Shown here one piece after another: positions 16,649 to 24,264 of a stretch of 64,000 nucleotides of DNA. The notes under the pieces were generated by a model. It saw nothing but the letters and a program-made list of their open reading frames with translations. It did no database searches and had not been told where the DNA came from. Each line of letters starts with the position of its first letter. Position 1 is the stretch's first letter. Source of the stretch: an uncultured Anaerolineaceae bacterium. Its GTDB lineage: Bacteria; Chloroflexota; Anaerolineae; Anaerolineales; Anaerolineaceae. The stretch is taken from contig CALIHP010000013.1 in NCBI GenBank assembly GCA_938020565.1, positions 8,415 to 72,414 on the forward strand, written 5' to 3'. Made by a program: the position numbers and the translations under genes.

Positions 16649-17953
16649 TTACTGCGAAAGGACCTTGTTGACCGCTTCTTCCGCGGCCTGAAGCGCTTCT
16701 TCGGCGGTTGACTGCCCGTTCAGCGCAGAAACAAGATGTTCGACCATGGTATTCCGAACTTCGACCCAGGTCGGAATATTCGGATTCCCTTCGCCGTATT
16801 CGAGCCCGAGCGCGAACGCTTCGAAAAGCGGGTCGTCGGTAATAAACGGCGCGGACTGAAGCGATTTCCGCGGCGGGAGGAAAAGCGAGCTCCCGTCGAT
16901 AATCGTCAGGCTCGTCGGGCTGACAATATGCCGCATCAGCGTCCAGGCGTCTTCTTTACGTTCGCTCCCAGCGTTCATCATGAACCCCGAAAACGACGAC
17001 ATTGTCGACGGCTTTCCGGATTCCCCGGCGGGCGGAGCGACGACGGCGACCTGCGAATACAGTTCCGGCGAAGCGTTTTTGATCTGCGCCAGGCTGAACT
17101 GTCCGGAGATGACCTGCGCCGCGGAACCACGGGCGAGCGGCGGGACGGTCGGATCGCCCGGAAGCGGCGTCAGCGACGAAGCCTGATGAACCTCAAATAA
17201 ATCGAGATAATAACGGAGCGCTTTCAGCCCCTCGGGAGAATTAAACGCCGCCGTTTTAAAATCGTCGGATAATAAATCTCCCCCCATCGACCGCAGGATC
17301 GGCAGGTAAGCCATCTCCACGTCCGCGCCCTCAACCGGGAGCTGCAGCCCTGCGACGGTAATTCCGAGGTCGTCGCGCTTCGTCAGCTTTTCAGCGGCAG
17401 CCGCGAGGTCTTCCCAGGTCGCAGGCGGATTATCGGGATCGAGTCCGGCTTCCTCGTAAAGATCTTTCCGGTAAATCAGCATGTAATTGGTAACCTGCAC
17501 CGGCATCATCGCCAGTTTCCCGTCGACGCTCCCGGCGGAAATCAAATTGGCGAGGAAATCGTCTTTATCCGGAAGCGCTTCAAAATACGGCGTCAGGTCT
17601 TCGATCTGACCCTTATCCATGAAGCCGGCGCTGGCCGCGACACCATGCATAAATAAATCAGGGCCGACGTTCGCCGACAACGCGGTCGTCAGCTTCGTCG
17701 AAAGATCGCCCCATGGAATAAATTCGACGGTCACGGAAAATTTCGGGTTATTCTGATTGAAATTTTCGATGACCTGATTGAAGGCTTCCTGAATATCGGC
17801 GGTGTTCCCCGCGACCCAGACCGTCAGCTTCCCGTCGCTAACCGGTTCCGCGTCCATGATTTCGCCGGCGTCGTCGGCCAGAACCGCGGCCGCGCCGATC
17901 AGGAGAATGAAAACAACTAAACATAAAACGAACAACGACTTCTTATTTTTCAT
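16649..17953 (-). CDS. Extracellular sugar-binding protein of CUT1 ABC importer
   Basis: A 434-residue exported binding protein (solute-binding family 1). A signal peptide runs MKKNKSLFVLCLVVFILLIGAAAVLADDA in two parts: basic start, hydrophobic core, then a likely AxA-type site. The mature part begins GKLTVWVAGN and contains VTVEFIPWGDLSTKLTTALSANVGPDLFMHG, the classic MalE/UgpB-like start. It is probably cleaved or anchored at the outer face of the membrane, since no lipobox Cys is present. It lies between the FAD oxidoreductase gene (26-base gap) and the first permease gene, and is likely regulated by the LacI protein at the head of the cluster. Confidence 0.93.
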   Translation of the reverse strand: MKNKKSLFVLCLVVFILLIGAAAVLADDAGEIMDAEPVSDGKLTVWVAGNTADIQEAFNQVIENFNQNNPKFSVTVEFIPWGDLSTKLTTALSANVGPDLFMHGVAASAGFMDKGQIEDLTPYFEALPDKDDFLANLISAGSVDGKLAMMPVQVTNYMLIYRKDLYEEAGLDPDNPPATWEDLAAAAEKLTKRDDLGITVAGLQLPVEGADVEMAYLPILRSMGGDLLSDDFKTAAFNSPEGLKALRYYLDLFEVHQASSLTPLPGDPTVPPLARGSAAQVISGQFSLAQIKNASPELYSQVAVVAPPAGESGKPSTMSSFSGFMMNAGSERKEDAWTLMRHIVSPTSLTIIDGSSLFLPPRKSLQSAPFITDDPLFEAFALGLEYGEGNPNIPTWVEVRNTMVEHLVSALNGQSTAEEALQAAEEAVNKVLSQ

Positions 17954-17979
17954 CTTTTTCTCCTTCCAAAAAAGAAAAA

Positions 17980-19320
17980 CTAAGGCCTCAGGACGGCCCC
18001 CTGGCGGAGGAGCCAGTCCTGAAGTTTACGAACGTCAAGATCCGCCGGGCTCTTTTTCTCCCGGACGGAAAGCGCCGCCGCGGTTCCCGCCGCCTGACCG
18101 ATCGCCATGCAGCTCGGGGTCACCCTGGTCGAGGAAAAGGCGGTATGCGTCACCGAAATACAGCGTCCGTTCAGCAGCAGGTTTTTAATTTTCAGCGGCA
18201 GCAGGCACCGATACGGGATATCGTACGCCAGGCCATTTTGGATCCCCTGATACGCCAGCGCGTTCCCGGTCGGATCATGAAGATCCAGCGGATAGCCGGA
18301 ATGAGCGATGCGATCCGCGAACGGGCGCGAGCGGACGATATCCGCCGAGCTCAGGACGTACCGCCCGCTCATCCGCCGCGTCTCCCGGACGCCGATCTCC
18401 GGCGCGGTATGGCTCAGGAACGACCGGGAAAAGCCAGGGATATATTCGCGGACGAACTCGGTCAGATCGGCTGCCTGCCGCCGGCCTTCCCGTTCGGCGT
18501 CGGTCAAATCGCGCGTGTCTGTCCCGCTGCGTTTGATCACCCGCGTCGTGTTAACCGAGACCTCGCCGGGGTTAAGTCCGACAAAAAAGAGGAGGCGATC
18601 ACGCGGAATCGACTTCGGACCGTGCTCCGCCCAGTGCCTGAAGAAGCCCGAGACGCCGGTCAGCGGGATCCGGTCGAGCTCGGGGATCAGGCTCCCGGAA
18701 AAGAATTCGTCGGGATGGGCGATGAGATACGATTTGACCTCGTCGAGATCGACGCCTCCCAGAACGAAATTCATCGTCATCGGCTGCGTCAGCCCGTCCG
18801 TTTTCCTGCCCATGTAAAAGGGATTCCCGGCGAGCCAGGCAAGATCGCCGTTCCCGGTCGAATCGATATACAGCTCGGCGCTGAGCGTCGTTATTCCCGA
18901 GGGATTTACGACCTGAATCGAACGAACCCGATCTCCCTCGACCTCTGCCCCGATCAGGCGTGAATGATACAGGACATCGACGCCCGCTTCCGCGAGCAGT
19001 TCATCGATCAACCGCTTATAGATTTCACCGTTGAACGGCGTAACCGTAGAAACGAACCCGATCGTATCACGAACGTGTCCCGGAGAACCGCCGCGCTCGA
19101 CCAGCGCAGAGACGATCTGCTGCGCGATGCCGCCGACGACCTGATTCCCACGGGAATCATGGAACGACATCCAGGGATAAACGAGCGCGTTCGTCGACGA
19201 GCCGCCGGCAAAAGCGCATTGCTCGATCAGGAGGGTCTGAGCGCCGTTTCGCGCCGAAGCTAAAGCGGCCGTGATTCCGGACGGTCCCCCGCCGCAGACG
19301 ATCGTCTGATACGGGTTCAT
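17980..19320 (-). CDS. FAD-dependent oxidoreductase (FAD_oxidored family)
   Basis: Predicted flavoenzyme of 446 residues from the ATG at 19320, which overlaps the LacI stop as ATGA and is preceded by GGAG 7 bases upstream. The frame stays open 44 codons further up, but that part reads as LacI shadow. The N-terminus YQTIVCGGGPSGITAALASARNGAQTLLIEQ is the FAD-binding GxGxxG-like fold. AELYIDSTGNGDLAWLAG and the C-terminal LLLNGRCISVTHTAFSSTRVTPSCMAIGQAAGTAAAL match the FAD_oxidored family (PF12831), common in sugar-catabolic loci and unassigned in chemistry. It may oxidise a hydroxyl of the imported sugar; that is inference from context. Confidence 0.87.
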   Translation of the reverse strand: MNPYQTIVCGGGPSGITAALASARNGAQTLLIEQCAFAGGSSTNALVYPWMSFHDSRGNQVVGGIAQQIVSALVERGGSPGHVRDTIGFVSTVTPFNGEIYKRLIDELLAEAGVDVLYHSRLIGAEVEGDRVRSIQVVNPSGITTLSAELYIDSTGNGDLAWLAGNPFYMGRKTDGLTQPMTMNFVLGGVDLDEVKSYLIAHPDEFFSGSLIPELDRIPLTGVSGFFRHWAEHGPKSIPRDRLLFFVGLNPGEVSVNTTRVIKRSGTDTRDLTDAEREGRRQAADLTEFVREYIPGFSRSFLSHTAPEIGVRETRRMSGRYVLSSADIVRSRPFADRIAHSGYPLDLHDPTGNALAYQGIQNGLAYDIPYRCLLPLKIKNLLLNGRCISVTHTAFSSTRVTPSCMAIGQAAGTAAALSVREKKSPADLDVRKLQDWLLRQGAVLRP

Positions 19321-20324
19321 GGGCGCGCTCCAAGCGGCCTGGTCGAACCGCGAACGACTAATTCGAGCGGAACGACCATTCCAACCGGGCCCATAAGGTT
19401 CTTCTGAATCAACGAAATCAGCAGCTGAACCGCCAGCGTTCCGAGCCTCCACTGTGGGATATGAATCGTCGTCAGCGGCGGCGACTGGATCCCGGTCACG
19501 GGAAGATCCGAAAAGCCCATGACCGAAATATCGTCCGGAACGCAGAGACCTTCGTCTCGGATCGCCCGGAGCGCGCCGATCGCCATCCAGTCCGACAGCG
19601 CCAGAACCGCGGTCGGTCTCTTTTTCCGTTCGAGAACCTCGGCCATCGCTTCATAGCCGGCTTCTTCATTGAAGCTGTTTCTGGTCATAATCGATATTTC
19701 CGACGGCTGCGACAGGATTTCCTGAACCCCGAGGATCCGATCGCGAAAAACGTTAAGTCTTTCCGATCCGTTCAGGATGCAAATTTCGCGATGGCCCGAT
19801 TCGTAAAGATATTTCGCGGCGATCCTCCCGCCGCCGACGTTATCCGGCGTCACGTAATTCAAGCGCTCTTCGTATTCAAGGTACCGCCCGATAAAAACGG
19901 TGGGAAACGGATACGCGCTGATCTTCTTGATAACGTTGTCGGGGATCGGAACGCCGGCGACGATCAGTCCGTCTAAATCGCCCCGCTTCAGCAGCTCGGA
20001 CTCAAACAGACTGCCGCCAAAAATCGGCGTGAAGGAAAACGTCGCGTGCCGCCGATCGGCCTCGAAACCGGCGCCGGAAACGACTTCATAGAAAAAACTC
20101 GATTCCGGCGAAGCGCTGTCATATCCGGAAACGACCATGCCGAGTTTTAACGGCAGCCCGCTTTTGATCTTTTCCGGGATTTCGAGATTCATCGCCGCCA
20201 TCGTCTCCAGAACGAGCGTCTTCGTCTTCAGTGAAACGTTGTCCTGTCCGTTCATGACTCTGGACACGGTCGCGATCGAAACGCCCGCACGGGTCGCGAT
20301 ATCTGTAATTGTAATTTTTTTCAT
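19317..20324 (-). CDS. LacI family transcriptional regulator
   Basis: DNA-binding regulator of 335 residues. The N-terminal helix-turn-helix ITDIATRAGVSIATVSRVMNG is canonical LacI. The periplasmic-binding-protein-like effector domain follows, with NGSERLNVFRDRILGVQE and VMGFSDLPVTG segments. It is the first gene of the leftward sugar cluster and overlaps the FAD oxidoreductase start by 4 bases, so it probably controls its own operon in response to the imported sugar or a catabolite. A candidate promoter lies at 20358-20387. I found no obvious LacI-type operator palindrome in the 165 bases upstream. Confidence 0.92.
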   Translation of the reverse strand: MKKITITDIATRAGVSIATVSRVMNGQDNVSLKTKTLVLETMAAMNLEIPEKIKSGLPLKLGMVVSGYDSASPESSFFYEVVSGAGFEADRRHATFSFTPIFGGSLFESELLKRGDLDGLIVAGVPIPDNVIKKISAYPFPTVFIGRYLEYEERLNYVTPDNVGGGRIAAKYLYESGHREICILNGSERLNVFRDRILGVQEILSQPSEISIMTRNSFNEEAGYEAMAEVLERKKRPTAVLALSDWMAIGALRAIRDEGLCVPDDISVMGFSDLPVTGIQSPPLTTIHIPQWRLGTLAVQLLISLIQKNLMGPVGMVVPLELVVRGSTRPLGARP

Positions 20325-20357
20325 AAAGCTGCAAATCCGATCGCTTTTTTTACATTT

Positions 20358-20387
20358 ATCTTACTTTTATCCGTGCGAAAATTTCAA
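20358..20387 (-). promoter_or_regulatory. Candidate promoter of the LacI-led sugar cluster
   Basis: Minus strand: TTGAAA (20382-20387), 18-base spacer, TAAGAT (20358-20363). Start would fall near 20350, about 25 bases before the lacI-type ATG. Each hexamer departs from consensus in one or two positions. Confidence 0.45.
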
Positions 20388-20436
20388 GTAACAATCGACA
20401 TCTTTAATCCATGACGAACCTCTTCATCGGCGGAAT

Positions 20437-20465
20437 TTGACTTTTTCCGGGGAGTGGGGTATATT
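20437..20465 (+). promoter_or_regulatory. Promoter of tRNA-Arg
   Basis: TTGACT (20437-20442), 17-base spacer, TATATT (20460-20465). Transcription would start near 20472, just ahead of the mature tRNA at 20490. Spacing is optimal and both hexamers are one base from consensus. Confidence 0.7.
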
Positions 20466-20489
20466 TCTATTTGCTTGATTTACGGGCAG

Positions 20490-20563
20490 GCCCTCGTAGC
20501 TCAATTGGATAGAGCGTTTGCTTGCGGAGCAAAAGGCTGGGGATTCGAGCTCCTCCGAGGGCG
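20490..20563 (+). tRNA. tRNA-Arg, anticodon GCG
   Basis: A complete cloverleaf can be drawn. The acceptor stem is GCCCTCG/CGAGGGC (7 bp), the D arm is GCTC/GAGC with loop AATTGGATA, the anticodon stem is TTTGC/GCAAA around loop TTGCGGA, the variable loop has 5 bases, and the T arm has loop TTCGAGC on a 5-bp stem with one G-T pair. The anticodon at 20524-20526 is GCG, which reads the Arg codons CGC and CGU. The discriminator is G and CCA is not encoded. Most bacteria use ACG (modified to ICG) for this box, so GCG is a departure. Confidence 0.93.
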
Positions 20564-20564
20564 C

Positions 20565-20594
20565 AAAAAAACTGGTTATAAAACCAGTTTTTTT
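20565..20594 (+). terminator. Rho-independent terminator after tRNA-Arg
   Basis: ACTGGTT (20571-20577) pairs with AACCAGT (20582-20588) around a 4-base loop, flanked by an A-run upstream and a T-run downstream that extend the stem. It starts 2 bases after the tRNA. The symmetry means it could also stop leftward transcription coming past fbp. Confidence 0.85.
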
Positions 20595-20716
20595 ATTCAG
20601 GCGCCAGGCGTTGGAAACTACGCCCGGTGGTTATCGCTGACCAGCCGCCGTCCGACGGCCGGATCCCGATAACATGGGATATCCCGTCCGGTCTCGCTCC
20701 CGCCCCCTGAAGCGCT

Positions 20717-22702
20717 TTATCCGTTCCCGCGCGCAGGATCGCTGACGCGCTGCTTAATCCGGCCCTGCCGAAACGCGCTCAGCAGCTTCTTCAAATCCTG
20801 CGTCTTCCGTTCGAGCCGTTTTCCGACGTCGGAATCCCCAACCTTCAGCCGGTCCTGCGGAGCGTCGAAGACCTCCTCCTGTGACAGGATATCGCTGTTA
20901 TTCGAGATCGCCGCCTCCAGCCCCGGGAACGGTTCATGCGCGGCGATTCGCATCCCGTAGGAATCAAAAATGAGCGTGTACCCGGCGATCCCGGTTTTCG
21001 GCTGATACGCCTTGCAGAACCCGCCGTCGATAACGATGACCTTTCCGCCGCCTTTGATCGGCGATTCGCCCTTTTGAGCCGCGACCGGAACGTGGCCGTT
21101 GATAATATGCCCTACGGTCGGATCGAGGTCAAACTCCCGGAGCAGGACGTCGGCGAAACCGGGATCGTTAATCATCGCATAATATGGATTATCGTCCTCT
21201 TTCCAGGCCGCCTTATCCTCGATAAAAAGTCGCTCGAACGTCGTGATATGATCGCGGCCGAAAAGCGGAGAATTCCGTCCGCACCATAAAAACCAGAGGA
21301 AGTCCATCCCGTTCGCCTTTTCCTCCGATCCCGGGACCCCGTAATACCCCTGCCGGACGAGCGTATCGGCGGCGTCGAATAACGCGCGCCCCGAGACGGG
21401 TTCCTGATTGATTTCCAGCTCCATGAAGCTCCCATCCTCGTTCATCGGAACGCAGCCATGGAACAGGAGGTTTCCATTGAAAACGAGATAAAGCGACCCG
21501 ACGCCATACAGGAAACGGATATGCTCCTGGAGCTTATAGCTGTTCGTAAACGAAGTCACGAGCCGGTCGACAATCGACGCTTCCGTCGGCGTCAGTTCGT
21601 ACGGCGCTTTCGGATCGACGGTTTTCAGGTCGTCCAGATCGATCGGATAGACCGCGTCGCCGATCCGGATCGTCTTAGCCGCGAAATCGATCCGTTCGAG
21701 GAGCCGCCGATCGTCCATCTTATATTCAGGATGACGAAGGAGGAGCTGGCCTTCGAGTTTAAACAGCAGGACAGCGACCGCCTGATACATTTTTGACAGC
21801 AGCGTCAAATCCTTTGACGATGGAACGGACTCCTGCGGCTTGAGCGCAAAACGCGGCGAGGCCTCGTAAGTTTCCTGTGCGAAAATCGCGAGCGGACGCA
21901 GGTTGATCCCATAAGCCGTCTCAAGGCTGTCCAGATTTCCATATTTAATCGCGTTGAACAAAACGGCGGCGATACAGGCGGACGACCCCGCCGCCGCGCC
22001 CATCCATAAAACGTCATGGTTGCCCCATTGGATATCGACCGCGTGATGTTCCATGAGGCTTTCGATGATAATATCGGGACGCTGGCCGCGGTCGAAAAGG
22101 TCGCCGACGATATGGAGCTGGTCAACGATGAGCCGCTTAATCACGGTCGCAAGCGTGATAATCATGTCCTCGGCGCTCCCGACCTCGATCATCGTCTGGA
22201 TCAGCTGCTCGTAGTATTCCTCACGCTGCGTGTCCTCCGCGTTGATCAGCTCATTCAGGATAAAGTTGTATTCCTCCGGGATCGCTCGGCTGACCTTCTT
22301 CCGCGAATATTTAACCGAAACCAGGCGGCAGACTTCAATCAGCTGGTGCAGCGTGACCATGTACCATTCATTAATGTTCTCGATCCCCTTTTCTTTCAGC
22401 TCGCGGAGCTTCTTTTCCGGATAGTAAATCAGGGTCGACAGCTGCGCCCGTTCGGTCGAATTCAGGATCTTTCCGTAGAGCTTGTCTACCTTCTGCCGGA
22501 TTTCGCCGGAAGCGTTATTCAATATATGGGTAAACGCCTCGTGCTCGCCATGCAGGTCGGACATGAAATGTTCGGTGCCTTTGGGAAGCTGCCGAAGCGC
22601 TTCATAGTTGATAATCTCGGTCACGGCCGACCGGATCGTCGGATATTTCTCCGCTAAAAGTTCGAGATACTTCGTCTCTTCGTTGAGTTTCTGTTGGTTC
22701 AT
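20717..22702 (-). CDS. fbp: Fructose-1,6-bisphosphatase class III
   Basis: Gluconeogenic phosphatase converting fructose 1,6-bisphosphate to fructose 6-phosphate in the cytoplasm. The 661-residue length and sequence match the class III (Bacillus fbp) type, not the common class I. Metal-site motifs of the calcineurin-like fold are visible: HFMSDLHGEHEAF, HIVGDLFDRGQRPDI, WGNHDVLWMG and later HIINGHVPV. I place the start at 22702 (MNQQKLNEE) because AAGGA lies 8 bases upstream; the frame extends 9 codons further. It points away from rplS across a 301-bp divergent region. It stands alone, and class III enzymes in other bacteria are controlled allosterically by phosphoenolpyruvate and AMP. Confidence 0.93.
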   Translation of the reverse strand: MNQQKLNEETKYLELLAEKYPTIRSAVTEIINYEALRQLPKGTEHFMSDLHGEHEAFTHILNNASGEIRQKVDKLYGKILNSTERAQLSTLIYYPEKKLRELKEKGIENINEWYMVTLHQLIEVCRLVSVKYSRKKVSRAIPEEYNFILNELINAEDTQREEYYEQLIQTMIEVGSAEDMIITLATVIKRLIVDQLHIVGDLFDRGQRPDIIIESLMEHHAVDIQWGNHDVLWMGAAAGSSACIAAVLFNAIKYGNLDSLETAYGINLRPLAIFAQETYEASPRFALKPQESVPSSKDLTLLSKMYQAVAVLLFKLEGQLLLRHPEYKMDDRRLLERIDFAAKTIRIGDAVYPIDLDDLKTVDPKAPYELTPTEASIVDRLVTSFTNSYKLQEHIRFLYGVGSLYLVFNGNLLFHGCVPMNEDGSFMELEINQEPVSGRALFDAADTLVRQGYYGVPGSEEKANGMDFLWFLWCGRNSPLFGRDHITTFERLFIEDKAAWKEDDNPYYAMINDPGFADVLLREFDLDPTVGHIINGHVPVAAQKGESPIKGGGKVIVIDGGFCKAYQPKTGIAGYTLIFDSYGMRIAAHEPFPGLEAAISNNSDILSQEEVFDAPQDRLKVGDSDVGKRLERKTQDLKKLLSAFRQGRIKQRVSDPARGNG

Positions 22703-22913
22703 GAGGTTATTCCTTCTTTTCATTTCCAATTCTTACCTGTTGTCCGTCCCGGATGCGGAACGGACTGCGTTTTTTCGCGTCGTTTCCTCTATACCCTAAT
22801 TCTACTTCCCCGGGCCGGATTTTCCGTTCTGACTTCGCGTGGGAAAGCATGGTATGATATACGTTCAATCGGCCGGTTCGGTTCCCGTCCCCATCCTCAG
22901 GATTCCCCCGTTT
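22703..22913. other. Upstream region of fbp in the fbp/rplS divergent gap
   Basis: About 210 bases between the fbp start and the rplS promoter. TAGAAT and TATAGA occur on the minus strand about 100 bases before fbp, but no convincing -35 element pairs with them. No gene, repeat or riboswitch-like fold was seen. Confidence 0.4.
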
Positions 22914-22942
22914 TTGACATGCAAAAGAGCTTATGATATAAT
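22914..22942 (+). promoter_or_regulatory. Consensus promoter of rplS
   Basis: TTGACA (22914-22919), exactly 17 bases, TATAAT (22937-22942): both hexamers and the spacing match the ideal. Transcription would start near 22949, leaving a leader of about 55 bases before the rplS ATG, as expected for a strongly expressed ribosomal gene. Confidence 0.85.
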
Positions 22943-23003
22943 TTGTTCTCGCGTTAGTTATACGTAAAAAGAGAAGCAGCCCTGTAAGGATTAGGTAAGA
23001 ACT

Positions 23004-23348
23004 ATGACGGATATTTTACGAACAGTCGAATCGCCGGTCAACGAGAACGTCCCGGAATTATTCCCGGGAGATCAGGTATCGGTTCATGTCAAAATCAAAG
23101 AAGGCAACCGCGAACGGATTCAGGAGTTCAAAGGCGTTGTCCTGTTTACCCATAACAACGGCAATACCTCCACGTTCACCGTTCGCCGCGTCGCGTCCAA
23201 CGGAGTCGGCGTTGAACGAACTTTCTTAACCCGTTCGCCGCGGATCGCGAAGGTCGTCGTCGAGCGCCATAGTCAGGTTCGCCGCGCCCGCCTTTTCTAT
23301 CTCCGCTCACGCAGCGGCAAGAGCGCAAGGCTAAAGCAGAAATTTTAA
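23004..23348 (+). CDS. rplS: 50S ribosomal protein L19
   Basis: Ribosomal protein L19 at the 30S-50S interface, 114 residues, the family's normal length. Recognisable stretches are FPGDQVSVHVKIKEGNRERIQEFKGVV, TFTVRRVASNGVGVERTFL, and RARLFYLRSRSGKSARLK at the end. It has its own consensus promoter and is followed by a clear terminator, so it is monocistronic here. In many bacteria it follows rpsP-rimM-trmD; those genes are not adjacent in this window. Confidence 0.97.
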   Translation: MTDILRTVESPVNENVPELFPGDQVSVHVKIKEGNRERIQEFKGVVLFTHNNGNTSTFTVRRVASNGVGVERTFLTRSPRIAKVVVERHSQVRRARLFYLRSRSGKSARLKQKF

Positions 23349-23381
23349 TCGCTTTCATGGGCTGTAACACGCGGTAAAATC

Positions 23382-23414
23382 AAATCAGGGGTTTTCTTTG
23401 CCCCTGATTTTTTT
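23382..23414 (+). terminator. Rho-independent terminator after rplS
   Basis: AAATCAGGGG (23382-23391) pairs with CCCCTGATTT (23401-23410) around a 9-base loop, then continues into T's. It begins 33 bases past the rplS stop codon. Confidence 0.9.
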
Positions 23415-23475
23415 CAATTCCAGACAGGCGCGGTTGAAAAATATTCCGCCGCCGTTTTGACGAAGGATAGAAAAT

Positions 23476-24264
23476 ATGGACCCATCGCCGATGAACCAAC
23501 CCGCCGCCATTTTCCGCCCCGTTATTGGAATCGTCTGCGCGGAGAACGATCCGACGCCGCCCGGCGAAAGCCGGAAGAATCAGGCCGGCGTCCGCTACGT
23601 CGAAGCGGTCCGCAGCGCGGGCGGGCTCCCGCTCCTGATCCCGCTTCAGTATCCGACCGGCGAAATCGACCGGCTGACCCGGCTTTTCGACGGGATCCTG
23701 ATTATCGGGGGGAACGACGTCGATCCGAAACGGTATAACGGCGTTCCCGATCCCTCCGTCTCCGCGCCCGACTCGGAACGCGACGCGTTGGAAATCGCGA
23801 TCGTGCGGCTGGCGGCGGAACAGGACCTGCCGCTGTTCGGTATCTGCCGCGGGGAACAGGTTATGAACATTGCTATGGGCGGAACGCTTTATACCGACCT
23901 CCCATCGCAGTTTCCAACCGTCCTCCGCCATCAGCAAAGCGACGATACGCCGGTTTCAAAGCTGACGCAGCGCGTCAGAATCGATCCGGCGTCCAGACTG
24001 TACGCAATCGTCGGAGCCGAAACGATCTGGACAAATACGTTCCATCATCAGGCCGTCCAACGGCTCGGGAACGGATTCCGCGTCGCGGCGGCGGCGACCG
24101 ACGGCGTCGTCGAAGCGATCGAGATCCCCGAACGAAGCTTCTTCATCGGGGTGCAGTGGCATCCCGAAGGGCTCCAGGACCACGCTGAGGAAGCGCGCCT
24201 TTTCAAAGCGTTCGTCGCCGCCGCGGCGGCGCGCGCCGAAAATCGGGAAGCGGAGGCGAAATGA
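23476..24264 (+). CDS. Class I glutamine amidotransferase-like hydrolase (peptidase C26, PuuD-like)
   Basis: Cytoplasmic hydrolase of 262 residues in the gamma-glutamyl-gamma-aminobutyrate hydrolase group. IIGGNDVDPKRY, the nucleophile Cys in LFGICRGEQVMNIAMGG and the catalytic His in GVQWHPEG are all present. The ATG at 23476 has AAGGA 8 bases upstream. Members cleave gamma-glutamyl amides, as in putrescine breakdown, though many are of unknown substrate. The next gene folK-folP starts inside its stop (ATGA), so the two are translated together; a link between amidotransferase and folate synthesis is not established (pabA is a related class I domain but lacks this form). Confidence 0.85.
   Translation: MDPSPMNQPAAIFRPVIGIVCAENDPTPPGESRKNQAGVRYVEAVRSAGGLPLLIPLQYPTGEIDRLTRLFDGILIIGGNDVDPKRYNGVPDPSVSAPDSERDALEIAIVRLAAEQDLPLFGICRGEQVMNIAMGGTLYTDLPSQFPTVLRHQQSDDTPVSKLTQRVRIDPASRLYAIVGAETIWTNTFHHQAVQRLGNGFRVAAAATDGVVEAIEIPERSFFIGVQWHPEGLQDHAEEARLFKAFVAAAAARAENREAEAK

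Noticed and set aside
22703..23003. A riboswitch or ribosomal-protein leader before rplS
   Set aside because: The rplS leader is only about 55 bases and shows no stable conserved fold by eye; a consensus promoter explains the region.
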